Shown: positions 34,871-42,861 of the stretch, in pieces | How positions within the stretch are numbered: position 1 is the first letter of the stretch | Layout: each line of letters opens with the position of its first letter | Assembly: GCA_009773165.1 (NCBI GenBank) | Contig: WOUZ01000001.1 | Span: 620,001 to 684,000, forward strand | Origin: Bacteroidota bacterium | Lineage (GTDB): Bacteria; Bacteroidota; Bacteroidia; Bacteroidales; F082 | Direction: 5' to 3' | Length of the DNA stretch: 64,000 nt | Notes under the pieces: model-generated | The model's input: only the letters and a program-made list of their open reading frames with translations | The model's database searches: none | Told to the model about the DNA's origin: nothing | Position numbers and translations under genes: made by a program

Positions 34871-36475
34871 CTAGTGTATCACAATTTTTTTTGTAACAAA
34901 AAACCTGTCTTCAGCAACAATTGTAACCTGCAAATTTTGTTGGGCTGATGAAATTGACGGGCGAATTAATTTTGATTGTTTCCCGTTGTTTTTTTCATTT
35001 AAAAATCCCTCATCGATGATCGCACCAGCAGTGTTAGTAAGGTAATAATAGACATCAACCGACGCATCTGCTTCAACTTCGAGCGTGAAGTCGCCTTTGG
35101 AAGGATTTGGAAATACATTCAGCTGATAGGGATTAGTACCATCAATTTTTTGTACCCCAACCACTGATGATGGAATCAGCCTGACTGCATAGATACGCGC
35201 GTCAGCCGAAGTTTGAGAGGTTTGATTCGATGAGAAAGGGTTCAAAAGAGGGCTGTAAATACCTCCGAAAATATGCCCCAGCAAAAGGGTATCGTTTTGG
35301 CATTTATGTAACAGAATGGAGCCGGTAGCATTGAGAGGCAAATCGGGATTTACAATAAATTCAGCTCCCGAACCTTGAAAGCCAGGCATCTCTTCTGTCA
35401 TCTGATATTCCTGCAAACTACCATCTGCATAACGGGTGAGCCGGCTGATGGTTTTTACAAAAGGAACAAGATTATCCTGTATAAGTGTACCGTTTTGGTA
35501 ATAATACTGACTCATGCCTCCAAAAAACAAGTTATGCATCTGCTGCGAAACGCTGTCGTATAAACCAATGTTTGCTGCATGATAATTACATAAATATTGA
35601 TTAAAAGTTGTTATTGGTGTATAACTGTTCTCTCTGATGTCAACCGGATACAGAAAAGGCAAATCAACTCCCAATTGAAAAACGCCTGATGAGATCGTGT
35701 AGCCTTGTGTTCCGTCAGGAAAAACCTGAGCTATAAGGTTATAATCTCTTCTTCTCAGATGAACGGGATCAGTAATGGCACTGTAATTTCCATAAGTCAG
35801 CTGATTACCGCTGTTGTTTATTGTGAACATTCGTATTTGATTCGAATAGGACTGTACATAGGTTGGATTTCCCATGGGATTATAACGGCCATCAAACCGA
35901 TGACCTCCGACGAGGTAAAAATATGCACCCATTTTAACAAGGTGTCCTCCTGTAATAGCAAAAACATCGTTTGTGATTTGCTTGACGAACGGAGTCAGGG
36001 GCTCGTTGTTAATCACAGCTTCAATCACAGATGAGACGGTGATAGTTGTAAGATAAGGAAACGTAATATGATCGTTTTCTGAAGCTGCAAACGCGTATCC
36101 TCCAATGACATACAAGGTGTCGCCATCTTGTGAAAAATTCATATTGGTCGATTGCAACTGCTCTCTTATACTCACTGTAAGCGTTTCCATTGAGGAGCTC
36201 CAAAGCTCACCTGAGGCAATATCAGCAACATAAATCATGGTGTTATTACCCGATTGAGGAAAGGCATTGAACGGCTGCCGGGCATGAAGTCCATCTTTTC
36301 TACCACCGATAATCAGCCACTTACTTTCATGCTGTGCATAAATATATGATTGTAATCCGGGTAAACCGGGCAAAACAATTTCTTCAAGGGCGATCGAATA
36401 ATCAAAATCTGATTGAGTTTTTGCAGGTAGATACAGTGCAAGCAGTATCAGCAGGATGGAGGTAAATCGTGTCAT
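34871..36475 (-). CDS. Secreted T9SS-sorted protein, kelch/propeller-like
   Basis: A 534-aa secreted protein with a signal peptide (1-20, LPAKTQ). The body has recurring blade-like segments in which IGG or GGxxF is followed by strands (WLIIGGRKDGLHA, LYVIGGYAFAA, FYLVGGHRFDG, NLFFGGMSQYY, LLGHIFGGIYSP), consistent with a kelch-type beta-propeller. The C-terminus (LNVFPNPSKGDFTLEVEADA) is a T9SS sorting domain. Function unknown. The ATG at 36475 directly precedes the signal peptide; the frame is open upstream, but it runs through the old tRNA-Leu terminator. A near-consensus promoter element TATATTTA precedes the gene. Confidence 0.8.
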   Translation of the reverse strand: MTRFTSILLILLALYLPAKTQSDFDYSIALEEIVLPGLPGLQSYIYAQHESKWLIIGGRKDGLHARQPFNAFPQSGNNTMIYVADIASGELWSSSMETLTVSIREQLQSTNMNFSQDGDTLYVIGGYAFAASENDHITFPYLTTITVSSVIEAVINNEPLTPFVKQITNDVFAITGGHLVKMGAYFYLVGGHRFDGRYNPMGNPTYVQSYSNQIRMFTINNSGNQLTYGNYSAITDPVHLRRRDYNLIAQVFPDGTQGYTISSGVFQLGVDLPFLYPVDIRENSYTPITTFNQYLCNYHAANIGLYDSVSQQMHNLFFGGMSQYYYQNGTLIQDNLVPFVKTISRLTRYADGSLQEYQMTEEMPGFQGSGAEFIVNPDLPLNATGSILLHKCQNDTLLLGHIFGGIYSPLLNPFSSNQTSQTSADARIYAVRLIPSSVVGVQKIDGTNPYQLNVFPNPSKGDFTLEVEADASVDVYYYLTNTAGAIIDEGFLNEKNNGKQSKLIRPSISSAQQNLQVTIVAEDRFFVTKKIVIH

Positions 36476-36507
36476 GATTTTTTTGTTAAAACGAGGAGTA
36501 AATATAC

Positions 36508-36546
36508 AAAAAAACAACCCCTTGAAAAGGTTGTTTTCAAGGGGTT
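36508..36546 (-). terminator. Original tRNA-Leu terminator, now detached from its tRNA
   Basis: On the reverse strand a 13-bp stem (36534-36546 with 36516-36528) is followed by GTTTTTTT. It sits just downstream of the short tRNA 3' copy at 36552. Before the element inserted, it would have ended tRNA-Leu transcription directly. Confidence 0.75.
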
Positions 36547-36551
36547 TCATC

Positions 36552-36572
36552 GTACCCGGAGCCGGGATTGAA
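36552..36572. repeat. attL: duplicated tRNA-Leu 3' end
   Basis: Matches 20 of 21 positions of the T-arm/acceptor end of tRNA-Leu at 42904-42924 (one C/T difference at 36569). Only the 3' end of the tRNA is present, so this is an integration scar and not a gene. Confidence 0.88.
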
Positions 36573-36591
36573 ATCTGCATTTTTGCAATGT

Positions 36592-36611
36592 TCTAAAACA
36601 CTCTAAAACAC
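36592..36611. repeat. Two tandem 10-bp repeats next to attL
   Basis: TCTAAAACAC occurs twice in direct succession, 24 bases inside the element from attL. Position suggests a recombination-protein site; this is inference. Confidence 0.45.
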
Positions 36612-36694
36612 GCACTATTATTGAGAAAACAAATATAATCAATATGTTAACACAAAAATAAATATTGCAAATAATTTTAAAATATTTCGTTTGG

Positions 36695-36713
36695 TGGTGC
36701 AACGGTGGTGCAA
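36695..36713. repeat. Left arm-type site (TGGTGCAACGGTGGTGCAA)
   Basis: A 19-bp sequence with two GGTGCAA units, repeated exactly and in the same orientation at 42830-42848 near the other end. Such paired inner sites flanking att cores are usual for integrase arm binding. This copy overlaps the region where the integrase promoter would be controlled. Confidence 0.65.
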
Positions 36714-36719
36714 GTGTTG

Positions 36720-36727
36720 TATATTTG
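36720..36727 (+). promoter_or_regulatory. TAnnTTTG promoter element of the integrase
   Basis: TATATTTG 29 bases before the integrase ATG, followed by GCACAA. The ATTTGCACAA here recurs at 42414-42423 before the last gene of the element and contains an inverted arm-type half-site (TTGCAC). Confidence 0.55.
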
Positions 36728-36755
36728 CACAACCGATATTTAAAAAACTAAAATT

Positions 36756-38084
36756 ATGGCATCAGTTAGAGCGTTTATAAGAGTATCAACAAAAAAGGTT
36801 ATTTCGGCAAATGTTCGTTTTCGTTTGACAGACGGAAGAAAAATTCAATTATGGCATAAGAGCGAAATAGAGATAAACCCGGCTCTTTGGGATACAGGCA
36901 AACAGGCAATAAAAGCAAAAGTGATTTTTGATGCAGTCGAAAGAGCAAAATTTAATAAGGCCGTCAATGAGCGTAAAAATTTATTGATTGAGATTTATAA
37001 TGCTGAACATGATAAATCATTGTTAACGTCTGAATGGATGGAGTTGGAAATTGACAAATCCCTAAATCCGGGAAAGTACCTCCCGGCCGAAATTGCGCCC
37101 CAAACGTTTTTTGAGTCATTTGATGATTTTCTGGAAAAGCATAAATTATCGGATGTTCGTAAAAAGAATTACAAGGTTATTAAAAGAGCTTTGCAGCGTT
37201 TTGAATTGTATGTATCAAAAACCAAAAAGACAGCGTATGCTTTAACCTTTGAAAACATCACTTCAGCAACTTTGAGAGAGTTTGAAATGTTTGTCGTACA
37301 GGAACACGAACTTTTTATAAAACACCCGGAAATTTATAAAGAAATCCCGGAGGTAAGGACACCACAGAAAAGAGGCCAAAATACGATCAATGATATTTTT
37401 ACAAAATTTCGGACGTTTTACTTATGGTCAATTGATGCAGGCAAAACGATAAACAACCCTTTTAAAGGGTTCAAGGTCGAAGAGTGTGTTTATGGCACTC
37501 CCTTTTACATCACTATTGAAGAAAGAAACACCCTATACAATTGCGACCTTTCACACCTCCCGGAGTTGGCAATTCAAAGAGATATTTTTGTATTTCAATG
37601 TTTAATTGGTTGCAGAATTGGAGACCTTTACAAAATGAAAGCTAACAGCGTAATGAATGGAGCCATTGAGTATATACCACGAAAGACGAAAGACGGCCGT
37701 CCGGTTACTGTCAGAGTGCCACTGAATGCCACAGCAAAAGAGATTTTGAACCGTTACCCGGCAAATGAGAATGAAAAATTGTTGCCTTTTATTCCAGAGC
37801 AACAATATAACTATGCGATAAAAGATGCTTTTAAAGCGGCCGGGATTACAAGAATGGTTACTATTATAAACCCGACAACCCGACAAGAAGAGAAACGTCC
37901 GATAAATGAAATAGTATCCAGTCATACAGCCCGGAAATCGTTTGTCGGGAACCTCTATAAGCAAGTTAAAGACCCTAATTTGGTAGGTGTATTGTCAGGC
38001 CATAAGGAAGGGAGTAAAGCCTTTGCACGTTACCGGGAAATAGACGAACAAATGAAATTAGACCTTGTGAACCTTTTAAACTAA
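36756..38084 (+). CDS. int: Tyrosine recombinase (integrase) of the element
   Basis: A 442-aa integrase of the Bacteroidota type. Residues 1-90 form the arm-DNA-binding domain (VRFRLTDGRKIQLWHKS), about 115-225 the SAM-like core-binding domain, and 230-442 the catalytic domain. Active-site residues are visible: R287 (IGCRIGDLYKM), H390 and R393 (SSHTARKSF), H416 (LSGHKEG) and nucleophile Y426 (FARYREI). It would recombine the tRNA-Leu 3' end with a copy on the excised circle. It is the first gene inside attL, pointing inward, with the next gene only 6 bases after its stop. Confidence 0.94.
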   Translation: MASVRAFIRVSTKKVISANVRFRLTDGRKIQLWHKSEIEINPALWDTGKQAIKAKVIFDAVERAKFNKAVNERKNLLIEIYNAEHDKSLLTSEWMELEIDKSLNPGKYLPAEIAPQTFFESFDDFLEKHKLSDVRKKNYKVIKRALQRFELYVSKTKKTAYALTFENITSATLREFEMFVVQEHELFIKHPEIYKEIPEVRTPQKRGQNTINDIFTKFRTFYLWSIDAGKTINNPFKGFKVEECVYGTPFYITIEERNTLYNCDLSHLPELAIQRDIFVFQCLIGCRIGDLYKMKANSVMNGAIEYIPRKTKDGRPVTVRVPLNATAKEILNRYPANENEKLLPFIPEQQYNYAIKDAFKAAGITRMVTIINPTTRQEEKRPINEIVSSHTARKSFVGNLYKQVKDPNLVGVLSGHKEGSKAFARYREIDEQMKLDLVNLLN

Positions 38085-38090
38085 GTCAAG

Positions 38091-38864
38091 ATGAGAACGA
38101 AAATAATTGAAAGTGATTTTTCGAAAACAAGTGTTGATTTTGACCTTTACAAAGAAGGATTAAAACATTTGGGAAAAATAAGACTGGAATTTGATTCTGA
38201 AATGAGAGAGTTTTACGAAAAGAGAAAAGCAGACTATAATCTGAACGGGGAAAAATCTCAGTTGTTAGGCCAAAGCTATGACAAACCATTTCGCCCTAAT
38301 CTTGAAAACACTTATACACAGAATTTCAAAGAGTATAGTCAGGACAAACCATTTGCTTTAGAAAAAGCCTTTATTCAATACGAAATTGAACGAATTGAAA
38401 GCATAAAACGTACTATAAAAGATTATTTAAAAGATGACTTTGAATCTCCAGAAATGGACACAATAGACGCATACATTGATTTTTTGAACGTTAAAGAGGC
38501 CGGAAAACAAAAGAAATCTTTTGCCGGAAATGATGAAAAGTACAAAGATTATTATCCTGTATTGACGAAAATATATGAATTATGTGTTAATGACAAATCT
38601 CAAAAACCTGTATTTGATTGTAAATTAATTGAATTTTTAGAAGCTATCGAAACCTCAAATTTTACGAATATCAACATAAAAGTAATTTATAAAATGCAAC
38701 ACCTGACTTATAAACTTTCTAATTTGCTCGGGGAGGCATGGTATAGTGATGTTACTCAAAATATGAATTGGAATAAAAAAAGGTGTTCTGGATTAACTCA
38801 CGAATCACTTTATCTTTTTCAAACAAAATTGGATAGGATCTTACCTCCATTGGGTAAAGAATGA
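38091..38864 (+). CDS. Unknown protein co-transcribed with the integrase
   Basis: A 257-aa soluble, charged and mostly helical protein (EGLKHLGKIRLEFDSEMREF, AFIQYEIERIESIKRTIKDYL), with no signal peptide or membrane segment. I recognise no family or catalytic motif. It begins 6 bases after the integrase stop and is followed by a strong terminator, so integrase and this protein form one transcript. A role with the integrase, or a cargo function such as host or phage interference, is possible; neither is shown by the sequence. Confidence 0.75.
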   Translation: MRTKIIESDFSKTSVDFDLYKEGLKHLGKIRLEFDSEMREFYEKRKADYNLNGEKSQLLGQSYDKPFRPNLENTYTQNFKEYSQDKPFALEKAFIQYEIERIESIKRTIKDYLKDDFESPEMDTIDAYIDFLNVKEAGKQKKSFAGNDEKYKDYYPVLTKIYELCVNDKSQKPVFDCKLIEFLEAIETSNFTNINIKVIYKMQHLTYKLSNLLGEAWYSDVTQNMNWNKKRCSGLTHESLYLFQTKLDRILPPLGKE

Positions 38865-38927
38865 ATTTAAAGTAAATCATTGCATAATGATATACTAACC
38901 ACAAAAAAAATAGATTCATTTATTTTA

Positions 38928-38964
38928 GTGAATTGATACACAGTGTATTAATTCACTTTTTTTT
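38928..38964 (+). terminator. Terminator of the integrase operon
   Basis: A 13-bp stem with one G-T pair (GTGAATTGATACA at 38928-38940, TGTATTAATTCAC at 38944-38956) has a 3-base loop and is followed by eight T. Confidence 0.85.
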
Positions 38965-39077
38965 GTGCTTTACCACAAAGAAACCACAAAGAAACGGCAA
39001 TAGTTTTGCGATATGCTAAACAAGCCTTTGCAGTAGCTACCAAAGGCAGAAAAGCAAAAAATTAAAAATCTTGCAAA

Positions 39078-39380
39078 ATGAATATCAATGAATTACTTGA
39101 AAGCAAAGCAAAAATAAGTATTACCGCTACAGGCGAAGACTTGTTAATGTTTGCGGACTATCTACTTGAAAAGAAAACAAGAGCCTTAGAAGAAGCTGTA
39201 ATTTCTGACAAGGCAGAAACCTATCCAAGCCCGAAACAAGTTGCTGAAATCTTAGGCGTTGACCTGTCAACCCTTTGGAGATGGACACGAAAAAACTATT
39301 TAGTCCCGGTTGAAATCGGAGGCAAACGCAGGTACAAAATGAGTGATGTAAAAGCCTTACTAAATGGTGGCAAAAGGTAA
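39078..39380 (+). CDS. Excisionase-like HTH protein
   Basis: A 100-aa protein with a winged-helix MerR/excisionase-type domain (HTH_17) in its C-terminal half: PSPKQVAEILGVDLSTLWRWTRKNYLVPVEIGGKRRYKMSDVKALL. Such proteins bend att DNA for excision or repress the integrase. Here it follows the integrase terminator and starts a second transcript; a pair of ACCACAAAGAA repeats lies just upstream. The N-terminal 45 residues are helical and of unknown role. Confidence 0.83.
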   Translation: MNINELLESKAKISITATGEDLLMFADYLLEKKTRALEEAVISDKAETYPSPKQVAEILGVDLSTLWRWTRKNYLVPVEIGGKRRYKMSDVKALLNGGKR

Positions 39381-39455
39381 GATGAAGGCAAAAAAAAGCC
39401 CGGTAATCGGGCTAAATATTGCTGAAGACGAACATTATGTAAACATCACAAAGAT

Positions 39456-39953
39456 ATGAAAAAACCATACAGAAAGAGCGAAGCATTAAAGATTCTGGAA
39501 AAGATGGATTTTGAAAACCTTGTATCTCAATATCCCAACACTCCAACGAAGTACTTACCAAAGCCTACATATAGCGACAATGATGCAAACAGCCTGACTA
39601 AAGCCATAATTAGATTTATCTGGTTAAAAAATGGACAGGCCGAAAGGGTGAATTCAATCGGAAAACAGATTGACCGGAGAGAGACGGTAACCGACATTTG
39701 CGGCCGTACGAGACAGGTAGGCTCTTTGCAATGGATTAGAAGCACCGGAACCACAGGAACAGCCGATATATCAGCAACCATTGCCGGACGTTCAGTAAAG
39801 ATCGAAGTCAAATGTTCAGCAACTGGTGATCGATATCAGAGCGAAGCGCAAAAAGCCTATGAGCGTTCTATACTTAAGGCCGGAGGCCTGTATTTCATTG
39901 CTACCGACTTTGAACAGTTTTATAATTGGTACAATCAAAACTTTGGGAGATGA
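39456..39953 (+). CDS. VRR-NUC / PD-(D/E)XK-like nuclease
   Basis: A 165-aa protein. The segment STGTTGTADISATIAGRSVKIEVKCS (about 97-122) has the order Gly-Thr-Ala-Asp...Glu-Val-Lys expected of the PD-(D/E)XK fold as found in VRR-NUC phage nucleases, and QKAYERSILKAGGLYFIA gives the downstream Gln/Ala-Gly-Gly helix-strand. Such enzymes resolve branched DNA or process replication intermediates, which would suit a replicating element. Its stop overlaps the next ATG (ATGA), so the pair is translationally coupled. Confidence 0.78.
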   Translation: MKKPYRKSEALKILEKMDFENLVSQYPNTPTKYLPKPTYSDNDANSLTKAIIRFIWLKNGQAERVNSIGKQIDRRETVTDICGRTRQVGSLQWIRSTGTTGTADISATIAGRSVKIEVKCSATGDRYQSEAQKAYERSILKAGGLYFIATDFEQFYNWYNQNFGR

Positions 39954-40666
39954 AAGAAAACGACTACAAAGAAAGTGATTACCTCAACTTTCCTATTCAG
40001 ATGGTTGAAGGATTAATCCCTGACAGGCATAGAAATAGTCCTAAAAGAATTTATGATGAAATTGCTTATTATGCAATCTACCGCCAAAGTCGAAAATCAA
40101 AAGAATGGACTGAAATCAAAAGAATAAAAGATGCGATAAATTTTTTTGATTTTTCGATTAGAGATGAATCTCTCGCATATTCAGATGGGAAAAGATTATA
40201 TGAAAGATATCCATTAAACAGTCCACGTACTGGAATTTCTAAACAACTGTTTTTTGAATTTTCCAAAAACGACAAGACGGATTTTGAGATAGCAACTCTA
40301 ACAGCGTTTTTAGCCCTCAAGAGTATTGTAGGAGATAAACCATATATGCGTATCAGCAACCTATTTATGCTATCCAGAATGGACGGAAAAGTTAAGTCAG
40401 TGAAGGATAAAAAAGAACTTAGTTCAGCGGTTAGAAAATACGCAACAGAGTATTATGCAAAAAGACTAAGAAATGAATTATTTGACAATTGGGGTCTGGT
40501 TTACGTTCAATCGAGAGGCGTTTGTATTTCATTCACATTAACACTAAATGAGCTGCAAACAGCTGCTTTAAAAGAGACTGTTAAATCCAAAGACAGATTT
40601 AGAAGTAAGCAGATGAGAGAGGCTAAAGAAGAGGCCGTAAAACAGGTTAATGCTAAACAGAAATAG
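39950..40666 (+). CDS. Probable replication initiator or winged-helix DNA-binding protein
   Basis: A 238-aa soluble protein, start chosen at the ATGA overlap with the nuclease gene. The middle (FEIATLTAFLALKSIVGDKPYMRISNLFMLSRMDGKVKSV) and the following AVRKYATEYYAKRLRNEL resemble helix-strand patterns of replication-initiator winged helices, and the C-terminus is strongly basic. I cannot prove the family. Its main support as an initiator is position: the iteron and 13-mer array begins 10 bases after its stop, the usual place for a plasmid origin near its rep gene. Confidence 0.55.
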   Translation: MKENDYKESDYLNFPIQMVEGLIPDRHRNSPKRIYDEIAYYAIYRQSRKSKEWTEIKRIKDAINFFDFSIRDESLAYSDGKRLYERYPLNSPRTGISKQLFFEFSKNDKTDFEIATLTAFLALKSIVGDKPYMRISNLFMLSRMDGKVKSVKDKKELSSAVRKYATEYYAKRLRNELFDNWGLVYVQSRGVCISFTLTLNELQTAALKETVKSKDRFRSKQMREAKEEAVKQVNAKQK

Positions 40667-40675
40667 TATGAAAAC

Positions 40676-40842
40676 ATCACGGACTTATCACGACCTTATC
40701 ACGACCTTATCACGGACTATAATAAGGGGATTTTGGAAGGTGTTGTTTTTTTTGTTTAGAAATGATCTTAAAAAAATCACGGACTATAATAATGTCTTTA
40801 AATAATGTCTATAAATAATATCTTTAAAAAATGTATATAATG
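40676..40842. other. Candidate replication origin: iterons plus four 13-mers
   Basis: Four 11-bp units follow each other without gaps from 40676 to 40719 (ATCACGGACTT, ATCACGACCTT, ATCACGACCTT, ATCACGGACTA). The last is part of a 17-bp ATCACGGACTATAATAA that recurs exactly at 40776-40792. From 40791 to 40842 there are four phased 13-mers (AATGTCTTTAAAT, AATGTCTATAAAT, AATATCTTTAAAA, AATGTATATAATG). Iterons beside AT-rich 13-mers is the layout of iteron plasmid origins, where the 13-mers open first. A G-rich stretch and long T run follow, with two AATTTTTTGAA repeats at 40873-40897. Confidence 0.65.
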
Positions 40843-40922
40843 GGGGTGTGGGGGGAAGCTCTTTTTTTTTTTAATTTTTTGAATTCAATTTTTTGAAAAT
40901 AACATTTAACTACAAAAACACA

Positions 40923-41240
40923 ATGGGACAAAAAAAAGGAAATACAGGAAATCCGGCCGGACGGCCAAAGGGTTCAAAAAACAAAGTAAGCACTGAATTA
41001 AAAACATGGGTTCAAATGCTTATTACATCGAACACAGAGCAACTGGAAAAAGACCTCCAGAGCTTGGAGCCTAACCAGAAATGGGTAATAATTGAAAAAT
41101 TATTGCAATTCGTTATTCCCAAAGCGACAATACATCTGGAAACGAAAGACACGACACCACCACGACCGACACCGCCCGCAAGGATATTAAGACGGGATGA
41201 GTTGAAAGAATATTTTGAGCAACTTGAAAAGGAATATTAA
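40923..41240 (+). CDS. DUF5681-like protein with AT-hook-like N-terminus
   Basis: A 105-aa protein. The start GNTGNPAGRPKGSKNKV is the hallmark of DUF5681, common in phages and mobile elements; its GRPKG core resembles an AT-hook, so minor-groove DNA binding is likely. The rest is helical with a proline-rich segment (PPRPTPPARI) near the end. The ATG at 40923 directly precedes the motif. It is the first gene after the candidate origin. Confidence 0.72.
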   Translation: MGQKKGNTGNPAGRPKGSKNKVSTELKTWVQMLITSNTEQLEKDLQSLEPNQKWVIIEKLLQFVIPKATIHLETKDTTPPRPTPPARILRRDELKEYFEQLEKEY

Positions 41241-41284
41241 CACGCTAAAAATTGGCGAAATTATAAACTTAAAACTTTACAAAA

Positions 41285-41455
41285 ATGGACACGAAAGAAA
41301 TTGAAAAAATCAGAAATGACTTTGAAAAAAAAGCCATAATTGAAGACCTTAAAACGAAACAAAAGGAAATTGAGAAAAAACTTTATGAGCTTCAAAATGA
41401 AGTACCGGAAAAGTTACAAGATTTTTTTAAAAATGGTTCTAAAGAAAAATTTTAA
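41285..41455 (+). CDS. Small coiled-coil protein, 56 aa
   Basis: An ATG-to-TAA frame of 56 codons with strongly coding composition: a charged coiled coil (KKAIIEDLKTKQKEIEKKLY) throughout. It sits 44 bases after the DUF5681 gene and 11 bases before the next, so it fills the operon neatly. No family is recognised. Confidence 0.65.
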   Translation: MDTKEIEKIRNDFEKKAIIEDLKTKQKEIEKKLYELQNEVPEKLQDFFKNGSKEKF

Positions 41456-41466
41456 ACATCCCACAA

Positions 41467-42066
41467 ATGAAAAAAGTAAAAATTAGTGTAGATCAATGGA
41501 AATTGAGACGTGAGACGGATGCAATGCCACTTGCTTTAAAAGATTGCCACACGTTAAAAAGCTATTTAAATGATGTTGGTCTTAAGCTGACAACCGAAAC
41601 CCTCACAGATGCAGCCGGAACGTGTTCATTGATTGAATCTCAAATTAGGGAAAGCGTTCAATCCGATATTGCCAATATTAAAAATCCGATTCTCATTGCT
41701 TCGCTGACAGCCGGAACGAATGCTGCCATAGCTGAACTGAAGCAAAAAATACAGCGTTTGGATGCTATTCACGCAGTGAAAGAATTCATTGAGCTTATTG
41801 AGGTAATTGACGAACAGCCTCGTTTAGTGCTGAATTGGAGAAATATCATTGAAGAAAGAGCTTCATATTACATCACAGAGCCTAAAGAAATCGCTATCTA
41901 TGAAGCACAACTCAAAATCATTGAGGCCGTCAATGAGCTTGCAAAGGTTAAAGGGACTAAAATTCCATTAAATAACCTGGTCTTTCAAATGATGAAATTT
42001 AATGATTTTGAAGCAATACCGGAGCCGTTGAATTATTCACTTGTTGCTGTAGATAAAGAAAGTTAA
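41467..42066 (+). CDS. Unknown protein of the element, 199 aa
   Basis: A soluble, mainly helical protein (SIAELKQKIQRL-type amphipathic helices; EFIELIEVIDEQPRLVLNW). There are no membrane segments, signal peptide or recognised catalytic motif. It belongs to the forward transcript behind the DUF5681 and coiled-coil genes. I cannot assign a function. Confidence 0.7.
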   Translation: MKKVKISVDQWKLRRETDAMPLALKDCHTLKSYLNDVGLKLTTETLTDAAGTCSLIESQIRESVQSDIANIKNPILIASLTAGTNAAIAELKQKIQRLDAIHAVKEFIELIEVIDEQPRLVLNWRNIIEERASYYITEPKEIAIYEAQLKIIEAVNELAKVKGTKIPLNNLVFQMMKFNDFEAIPEPLNYSLVAVDKES

Positions 42067-42162
42067 TTTATTAAAGTCTAAGGACGTTGAAAGAGGGAAA
42101 AGTTTGACTCCTGAAAATTTAGGAACCGGACTTTTTTTCTCTTTTTTTTTCTTTAACCTGTA

Positions 42163-42256
42163 AATCCAAAATTGGATTATCGTCATAGGTAAGCTCAAAA
42201 TTGAGCCGTCAATAGGTAAGCTGAATTTTTAGCCGTCAATCCGTCCAAATCTGGAC
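42163..42256. repeat. Array of four short palindromes in tandem repeats
   Basis: Four inverted repeats occur in 94 bases: AATCCAAAATTGGATT (42163), GCTCAAAATTGAGC (42193), GCTGAATTTTTAGC (42220) and GTCCAAATCTGGAC (42243). The second and third lie in a 27-bp direct repeat with the shared spacer CGTCAATAGGTAA. This is in the 381-base gap 42067-42447, which has no gene. It may bind a regulator or a partition or replication protein. Confidence 0.5.
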
Positions 42257-42447
42257 AGGTCTCAGCACATTTGCTTAGTGCTTAAATATCAAATAGTTAT
42301 ACGATTCACCAAAATTGGGGAGTCCTCAAAGTGTTTGTAATACAATCATTTTCAATAAGTTACGACAATAATAATTAAAAGTCAATAGTACAATTTCAAA
42401 ATCTTTGTTTCACATTTGCACAATTATTAATCTAAAAACTATCCATC

Positions 42448-42816
42448 ATGCAAAATCAAATCGCAAACAGTGAAGCACACATTGATCTATTCACAAAGAT
42501 TAGACATGAGTATTATTATGGCTGTCAATCAGAGCAACAAATCTATTATCATCACATAGAACTGTTAAGCAGTTTTTTGTCAAAGATCAATGACTTACAG
42601 GCCTTAGATTTGAAGTTGATTCAAAATGTTTTTATTTTCTACTTAATGAATAATCCAAATAATCCAAATGAGGCAATTCAGAAAACTAAGGTTTTGTCTG
42701 AACTGGAAAAGCTGACAGATTATGCTTCTGTTATTGATGCTTATGGAGACGATCTACCATTATGGAACGAATTTTATAATGATTTGGCCAATGGTCTGGA
42801 AGAGAAAATAAGTTGA
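42448..42816 (+). CDS. Unknown protein at the right end of the element
   Basis: A 122-aa acidic, helical protein (LFTKIRHEYYYGCQSEQQIYY, IDAYGDDLPLWNEFYNDL). No family is recognised. It has its own upstream region with ATTTGCACAA at 42414, as before the integrase, and sits next to the right arm site, so it is transcribed separately from the gene before it. The position inside attR is typical of accessory or cargo genes. Confidence 0.68.
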   Translation: MQNQIANSEAHIDLFTKIRHEYYYGCQSEQQIYYHHIELLSSFLSKINDLQALDLKLIQNVFIFYLMNNPNNPNEAIQKTKVLSELEKLTDYASVIDAYGDDLPLWNEFYNDLANGLEEKIS

Positions 42817-42829
42817 AAATTTATTGAAT

Positions 42830-42848
42830 TGGTGCAACGGTGGTGCAA
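42830..42848. repeat. Right arm-type site (TGGTGCAACGGTGGTGCAA)
   Basis: Identical to 36695-36713 and in the same orientation, 56 bases inside the right att core. Confidence 0.65.
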
Positions 42849-42861
42849 ATCCATAAAAACC

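Noticed and set aside
36552-36572. A second tRNA gene at the left end of the element
   Set aside because: Only the last 20 or so bases of the tRNA are present; no anticodon arm or 5' half.
40676-40719. CRISPR array
   Set aside because: Repeats are 11 bp and contiguous, without spacers; no cas genes are present in the window.
40668-40805. Forward 45-codon ORF across the iterons
   Set aside because: The exact 11-base repeats would encode different residues in each unit; a non-coding repeat array explains the sequence better, though I cannot exclude translation.
36756-42816. Full prophage
   Set aside because: No capsid, portal, tail, lysis or large terminase gene can be recognised among the products.
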